Shown in pieces: positions 29,359 to 34,817 of a stretch of 34,817 nucleotides of DNA (the stretch's first letter is position 1; each line of letters opens with the position of its first letter). Below the pieces are notes generated by a model. That model saw only the letters and a list, made by a program, of their open reading frames with translations. It was not told where the DNA came from and did no database searches. A program made the translations under genes and the position numbers. The stretch comes from Nemertoderma westbladi (lineage: Eukaryota; Xenacoelomorpha; Nemertodermatida; Nemertodermatidae). Location: positions 1 through 34,817 of the forward strand of contig JAUCBJ010000138.1 of the NCBI GenBank assembly GCA_032718475.1, given 5' to 3'.

Positions 29359-30795
29359 ATGGGATTCTTTATAAAAGTCGCTGAGTCTCAAGAGGAAGAG
29401 GCCATAGAGATTCCAGCTGAGGAGGATGGATCGCTCCTTCTCTCAACGCTTACGGCCCAGTTCCCGGGCGCTGTGGGGCTGAAATTCTGGAACGAAGAAT
29501 CATCTTCGTGGCGTGGTGTTCGGGCCAGTCCGGAGGGGTTCCTTACGCCAGACGATTTCTGGCAACATCAACTCTATATAGTTGTCTATCCAAAGGAAAA
29601 CAAACGTAAATACGAAGAGAACGTCGATAATTCCACCTCGAAGACGAAGAAGCTGCACAAGATAAAATGCAGCGATCTCGTGGTTCTCGGGATTCCGTAC
29701 TCTTTCACCTCCAAGGACTTACACGATTACTTCTCGGCGTTTGGGGAGTTGAGTTTATGTGAAGTTAAAGTGAAACACGACGGCGACTCGAAGGGATTCG
29801 GTTTCATTCGCTTCGATGATTACGAGTCCCAACGTAAGGCCCTCGGGCAGCAGCACCTGTTGGGCAAACGACGATGCGAGGTTAAGTTCCCAAACTCTAA
29901 GAACACCCAAGGCGGGGAATTCTATAAACTATACGTAGGTCACATATCGAAGGAAACAACCAGTCAGCAACTCAAGGAGTTCTTTGAGAGTTACGGGGAT
30001 GTGGAGGAGGTTTATATTCCGATGTCTCCGTTCCGACATTGCGCTTTCATTACATTCAAACACGGGGATGTGGCCCCAGGGTTGGTAAACCAACAGTTCG
30101 AGATTGCTGACGGTGTAAAAGTCGTTACTAACAACGCGGATCCGAAAGGGACCGCATCTGGGAAGCAGCAACCACAGCAGCAACAGGGGGGGCGATGGGG
30201 GGTCCAGCCGGGGGGCAGACAGGGGGGGTTGATGGGTCCCATGATGGGGAACCCAATGAGCACAGGCGGCCCGGGGGGCTACTACAGCGGCCCACAACCG
30301 CCAGCATTCTCTACGGGGGGCAGCGGCTACGGCTCGCAGCTCTCCTCTCAAGGGGCTATGGGTGGTTACCACGCGACCAACTTCAACCAGCCTCCCCCGT
30401 CAATGTCCCGCAACCCTTATGGGGGCACGTCCTTCTCTTACGATGGGGTTAATGTAGCGAGCCAGATGCCGAGCCATCAGCAGCCGCCACAACAGACGCC
30501 CCAACCACCGCCGCCGAGCTCCCAGCCGACGGCCGACGCCAATGTGGCCAACATGGTCGCCCAACTGACCCAGCAGGTCGCCTCGAACCCCCAGGTGCTC
30601 CAACACCTTCAGGCTCTACTAACCCTGACAGCCGGAGGCGGCCAGCCGCAGCAGCAGCAAGGTGTAAGTACAGCGGGTAGTTTCTCTAGGTTGTCTGGAG
30701 GCGCCCCCTCATCGAATGGTGATGTAAAGATGGATGAGTCGGATGGTGGTAGTGCTAAGTGGGGCGGTGGAGACCATACTGGGTGGAATCAGTGA
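29359..30795 (+). CDS. TARDBP: TDP-43 orthologue, single exon (478 aa)
   Basis: This nuclear RNA-binding protein controls splicing and RNA stability through UG-rich RNA. Domains in order: ubiquitin-like N-terminal domain (1-78, with IEIPAEEDG and LTAQFPGAVGL), bipartite nuclear signal (KENKRK 79-84, KTKK 95-98), RRM1 (about 106-177; RNP2 LVVLGI, RNP1 KGFGFIRF 145-152), RRM2 (about 189-260; RNP2 LYVGHI, RNP1 HCAFITF 227-233), and a low-complexity tail rich in Gly, Gln, Pro, Ser and Met to residue 478. At 395-427 the tail has a predicted amphipathic helix (NVANMVAQLTQQVASNPQVL) that may stand for the conserved helical patch of vertebrate TDP-43. It ends in Gly-Trp-Asn-Gln. At 478 residues it is somewhat longer than human TDP-43 (414). 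The ATG follows an ACCGGT palindrome. The lack of introns is notable. A GTAAGTA donor-like site lies within the tail near 30663. Confidence 0.95.
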   Translation: MGFFIKVAESQEEEAIEIPAEEDGSLLLSTLTAQFPGAVGLKFWNEESSSWRGVRASPEGFLTPDDFWQHQLYIVVYPKENKRKYEENVDNSTSKTKKLHKIKCSDLVVLGIPYSFTSKDLHDYFSAFGELSLCEVKVKHDGDSKGFGFIRFDDYESQRKALGQQHLLGKRRCEVKFPNSKNTQGGEFYKLYVGHISKETTSQQLKEFFESYGDVEEVYIPMSPFRHCAFITFKHGDVAPGLVNQQFEIADGVKVVTNNADPKGTASGKQQPQQQQGGRWGVQPGGRQGGLMGPMMGNPMSTGGPGGYYSGPQPPAFSTGGSGYGSQLSSQGAMGGYHATNFNQPPPSMSRNPYGGTSFSYDGVNVASQMPSHQQPPQQTPQPPPPSSQPTADANVANMVAQLTQQVASNPQVLQHLQALLTLTAGGGQPQQQQGVSTAGSFSRLSGGAPSSNGDVKMDESDGGSAKWGGGDHTGWNQ

Positions 30796-31290
30796 GTTTG
30801 TATGACGGACCTAAGATATTTTGTTTTTTTTAACTTTTCTTCGATGTTTGTTGTTTATTGATGGATGATGAACTGCATTCTGAGACTATTTGGACTGTCT
30901 GTCTGGTTGAATTTATTGATGGTTCACTTTTAAGAATGAAACTTTGCTTTTGTATGTCGAGATACTTGTGAGATACCAGAATTGGTCTTATATTTCTTTA
31001 GTGTCATAACTTGTTTAGCTAGAAGTTGCTCCTTGTGGAACTATTAACCATATGAATTTTATTTGGATGTATAACGTTATTGTTTTAAGCGTATGATATC
31101 GATATATTGTCCGATATTGTCTGTTTATCTGTTGCCGACACGGCGTATGTATAATGTACACTTTGCATATATGGCATTGTCTCACGATTTGTAGTTAAAG
31201 ATGTAGGAAATATATGAGTAATCAAGAATAACAGCGACAATATTGTATTTCATAAGTGAATTTCATAAATAAATGGTCCAACTTCAAAAG
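30796..31290 (+). terminator. TARDBP 3' UTR with poly(A) signal
   Basis: T-rich sequence after the stop. AATAAA occurs at 31268-31273, about 470 nt past the stop, a plausible end of the mRNA. Several TGT-rich pieces (TTTGTTGTTTATTG, GTCTGTCTGGTTG) could be TDP-43 autoregulatory sites, but I see no long UG repeat. Confidence 0.6.
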
Positions 31291-32134
31291 CTTTACCAAT
31301 ATATAATAATAATAATGAACCGACAGAAATAGGGGATACCGGTATAAAAACTATTGTACATTTCAACACAATTAACTATATAATATATAATCAAGCTCAT
31401 AATAATCTATCACATTAAAGATTGATGATAAAATTAACAAGTTCACCATTATCGTTTTTTCGTGTGTTAGTTAGCCTTTAGCCAAACCGATAACTTAGAA
31501 ACAACACTTAACTTTAAATTAAACTCAATTGAGTCTCAAATTGTTCCTTTGACCTCATTTCCAGTTAGATACCCGTCCCGTAGTACTTAATCAATTATTA
31601 ACTGTTTGAGATATAGAAACTTCCAAAGTAGTAAATAAAGATACTTTATTTATTTGTATGGAATTAATTTCGCACTACCAAATCGCCAGGGCAACTTATT
31701 TTCCAACTTTATATCGCAGTGCGACATTATTTCTCAGTAGGCCCCTACCTACAGCTACGGCATACATTTACTATGTATGTCCAGATCCATGACCTTTACA
31801 TTCATAACCCGACGTGTTATCCACTACACTAATTTTGTTCGAATTTTATAATTAACATGACATGCTTTCATGTTACTAGGGTGTTCTAGAAAGTTTAAAT
31901 GCATAACTAGGCCTACAAATAATAACCCACAAATAAATGAAATTAGATTCGCCATTGTTCATAATTAGCACTTAAAAGCTTTTACGGCCCTCGTTTTGGT
32001 ATTAAACAAAATCACTCGTGCCGTAAAGCTATAAGTACTATTTTATGAACAATGACGTATATAGTTATAATATAATATATCATATCTATCATATATAATA
32101 TCAGCAAGACACTTTAGACATTAGTGCCTACGTC
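31291..32134. other. Non-coding AT-rich DNA after TARDBP
   Basis: No gene. An imperfect inverted pair, GTGCTAATTATGAACAATGG-like around 31950-31970 and GTTTTATGAAC-like near 32040, is visible: AAAAGCTTTTACGG and CCGTAAAGCT are also in inverted order (31975-32032), suggesting a small palindromic element. Confidence 0.4.
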
Positions 32135-32256
32135 AACCCATCGGTATAATGGGAACCTGGCTTTGCTGGGGTAATGATAATAAAAGCGCTTTGAGTATGC
32201 TGAGCATAGAAAAGCGCTATATAAATAACCAATATTATTATTATTATTATTATTAT
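32135..32256 (+). repeat. SINE/LINE-tail-like repeat ending in (ATT)n
   Basis: AAAGCGCTTTGAGTATGCTG is followed by AAAAGCGCTATATAAATAAC and an (ATT)n run. The inverted AGCGCTTT...AAAGCGCT hairpin with an ATT microsatellite is a common 3' tail of short and long interspersed elements in many animal genomes. I could not see a tRNA-like head. Confidence 0.6.
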
Positions 32257-34817
32257 CATTATCGCTAGCGTCCAAAACCCTCCCTCGTTTAATTTGAATG
32301 TAATTTTATTAGTAACAACAAGGCTTTCCAAATTTTGGGGTGTAAAATGATCATAACGTTTGTATTTAATGGGTTATATTAAATATATACTCATGTTGTA
32401 TGATCCCTTTTGTTTCGTATACTGGAACCTGTATATAATTTTTGATAAAACGCATTGATTGAATTGGGATGGAGTTTATATGACTAGGGAATACTAATAA
32501 AGTTTCAATCTTTACTAATCTGTTTGCGTGTAGCAGTAAGAAAACAGTATCAGTCGCATTTTACCGATAACACCAAAACTATGTTTGTTACCTAAATGAA
32601 CGAACGATTGGCCTATCTGCATTGTTAGATACTGTGTGAACAACTGTGTATGTATATAATGTTAAACTTGTGCATCATGTTTCCTTTGAACTCATATACG
32701 TGGTTTATATTATTCACCTTTTCTATTTCCTATAGTAGTATTACGTGGATTATTGACCAAGCCCATGGATTTGGCCGTGGTTTACGATTATGTTGTTTTG
32801 GATATATGTTGTTTCTTAATCAAGGACTCGCGACTATTTCCCAGGTCTTTCAATGATTATAGTTTTGGAATAATTCGAGACGGATATAGAAATGCGCATG
32901 TAGAAATTTACATTTGTATCTAAAATTCTAACATACCGGTAACCTTAAAATTGGCTTCTGACTTATTTTCCTTTTCCCTGACAGAAAATACCACTAATTT
33001 TAAGTAAATTGTGGGGCCAGCCATGAAGGTAAGCGCGCTTAGCATATGGGTAGCACTATCTCAACATGTGTTTCTGTCGATCACAATATTTAAACGTAAA
33101 TAACTCGGCCAGTCGTCAATGAAATCTAACCAAACTTGGTTCACATGTTATGGCAAAAGTTAAGAAATTTTCCAAGTATAATTTACTTGTAGCCTACGAG
33201 AACCTAAGATAAGGTAAGATTAAGGCAGTTAATTAGTTCATTCTGTTAATTGCAGTACAAAAACAACATTTCCAGCGTGCTCTTTCATGGGAATTAATTA
33301 TTTTCTACTATAACAGTATAACGTTTTTAATTTATCTAAACATAATTAACTTATTAAAATGCCCCTTATCTCCGCGTTACTTGCATCTCTCATGTATCAT
33401 TCCAGTCTGTACACCTCACCACTCGAGCATATTTCCTGACTGCGAAGCATTGACTGCTGCTACACATTACACACGTTACTTCATCACAATACATATTTCA
33501 ACTCAAATTTATGACTGTCTGGGTGGGGTGGGGGTAGGTAATACCATTTGTACAGTTCTAACCCAAAAAATTTGTTATCCCTTCTGATAGAGCTATTTTA
33601 CTATTAATTTATGCCCTAAGTAATCTGTCTTATCATATAATATGAGTGACTCCTTTTTTTTGGAATGGTTTCTTAATTAATGAAGCGGAAAGGTGATTGT
33701 TATCCTAATCTCAACAAACGGCTTATCCATTCCATTTCCATTTAAGCACAACCCAAGCATTTTTATCAATGAAAAGAATAGAATACCATAACATGCTAAT
33801 CCTGTAAACACTACTCAGTTAATAATATTTAAAATATAACATTTATAATTCCCAATATAAAATCAACTCCAAATATTTGGACTGCAGTTTATATTACCGC
33901 AACCTCAGATGAATTAGTAAAAGGCCTATAAGCTCTGTATTAGTTTTATGGCTATAGTAAGAGAACATACCGGTAGGTGAACAGAAGCTATAGTACCGGT
34001 ACCGCGATAGACAGAATAATCTTCTGGATGGGTTGGGTATGAAATACAATACCTTGACAAAACATCAACTTCAACTTGGAAAACGAAGTCACCGGACAAA
34101 AATATATATTTTACGATGTGATTATTAATTATGGTTTTTACATTAGTTTGACCTCTGACTGAAGTATATATATTTATCAGTGGTGTTTGAAAGAAAGCTA
34201 TTTATGTTTGATTTGTCTTTACCGGTTCGGGTATATGAATGAATAATTTGTATCAGATTCCGAATGGAATGAATCCTTTATTTGACTTTACTTCAACCTT
34301 CTTTCTATCTTCTTGATACCTCGAATTATTTTGTAGCTCCATATTTTAACATTAAATTTAATTCGCCCGCCCACTTGCCCAGTTCATGAATTAAATTGAT
34401 ATTCATTATAAACAATTTTATTGCCATATCTCCGGGGCTCAAGTAAGATTTATTAAAATTACATAATGTTTTCAGTTCAGATATCTTCAGTATTGCTGAA
34501 TAAGAACTGGTTTTCCCTCTAATAATTTTCAATGTTTCCACGATTTTGTGATTATTCCCCTCAATAATAAATTATTTGATGGGAATTTTGAAGAATCCCT
34601 GTGAAGCTGGTGGTGGTGGTGGTACGTATATCGCTACAATATGCTTGATCTATATGGACTGGTGACGGAATACAGTAACATGGTATTTATCCTACATTGC
34701 TGAACTGGTCTGATAGGTGGATTGCATTAGATATGGTGAGTCAGTATTTCTTCGTATCCGCTGTATGAATACCCAATTGTGTACTGTTAGCACGAACTTT
34801 GCTTTAATTTTGTATTT
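32257..34817. other. Non-coding AT-rich DNA
   Basis: I see no gene or RNA. The only structured piece is the inverted dispersed repeat at 33091-33149. Isolated TACCGGTA palindromes occur near 32935, 33970 and 33996. Confidence 0.5.
33091..33149 (-). repeat. Dispersed repeat, inverted partner of 28924-28984
   Basis: Read on the minus strand it contains AACATGTGAACCAAGTTTGG, TTAGATTTCATTGACGACTG and GCCGAGTTATTTACGTTTAA in the same order as the partner. Confidence 0.7.

Overview
This is eukaryotic DNA from an animal, most likely a marine invertebrate. It is AT-rich, has long intergenic stretches full of repeats, and carries two conserved animal genes, each read as one uninterrupted exon: a selenocysteine-containing thioredoxin reductase (minus strand, 2893-4476) and a TDP-43 (TARDBP) orthologue (plus strand, 29359-30795). 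The Sec codon and its SECIS element argue against insects, which use Sec-free thioredoxin reductases. I cannot fix the phylum from sequence alone; an invertebrate deuterostome such as a tunicate is only a guess.

Layout. 1-2747 is non-coding, with a 40-bp direct repeat and two poly-G runs. The thioredoxin reductase follows, with a SECIS about 90 nt past its TGA Sec codon and a strong hairpin between the two. Upstream of it (4965-5647) lie two tandem MITE-like palindromes and a third inverted-repeat unit beside a 24-nt poly-C run. From 6017 to 20533 sits one 14.5-kb BEL/Pao LTR retrotransposon: 1192-bp LTRs differing at one base that I noticed, TG...CA ends, and a 5-bp target duplication (AGCTA). 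It has a very long intact gag ORF. The protease-RT-RNase H block is missing, and the integrase carries a stop codon five codons before its catalytic Glu. Two further ORFs lie downstream of integrase, one a 591-aa protein with three zinc knuckles and a basic tail. The leader is packed with ACCGGT palindromes, and the 3' part of gag holds a cluster of in-frame 5'-splice-site consensus sequences.

20539-28900 is a repeat graveyard: a truncated Penelope-like element with a GIY-YIG domain (minus), a 10-bp-unit minisatellite, a non-autonomous DNA transposon with long inverted ends built of short palindromic repeats and an integrase-core relic, a 53-bp minisatellite of about 12 units, and a diverged solo LTR of the same BEL/Pao family (25790-26953, minus, TSD GCAAG). 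The TDP-43 gene follows with a 3' UTR and poly(A) signal. 31300-34817 is AT-rich non-coding DNA with a SINE/LINE-tail-like repeat.

The strongest candidates for something new are the gag splice-donor cluster together with the zinc-knuckle accessory ORF (possibly a spliced subgenomic expression system in a BEL/Pao element), the ACCGGT array in the element leader, and the Sec recoding cassette of the thioredoxin reductase.
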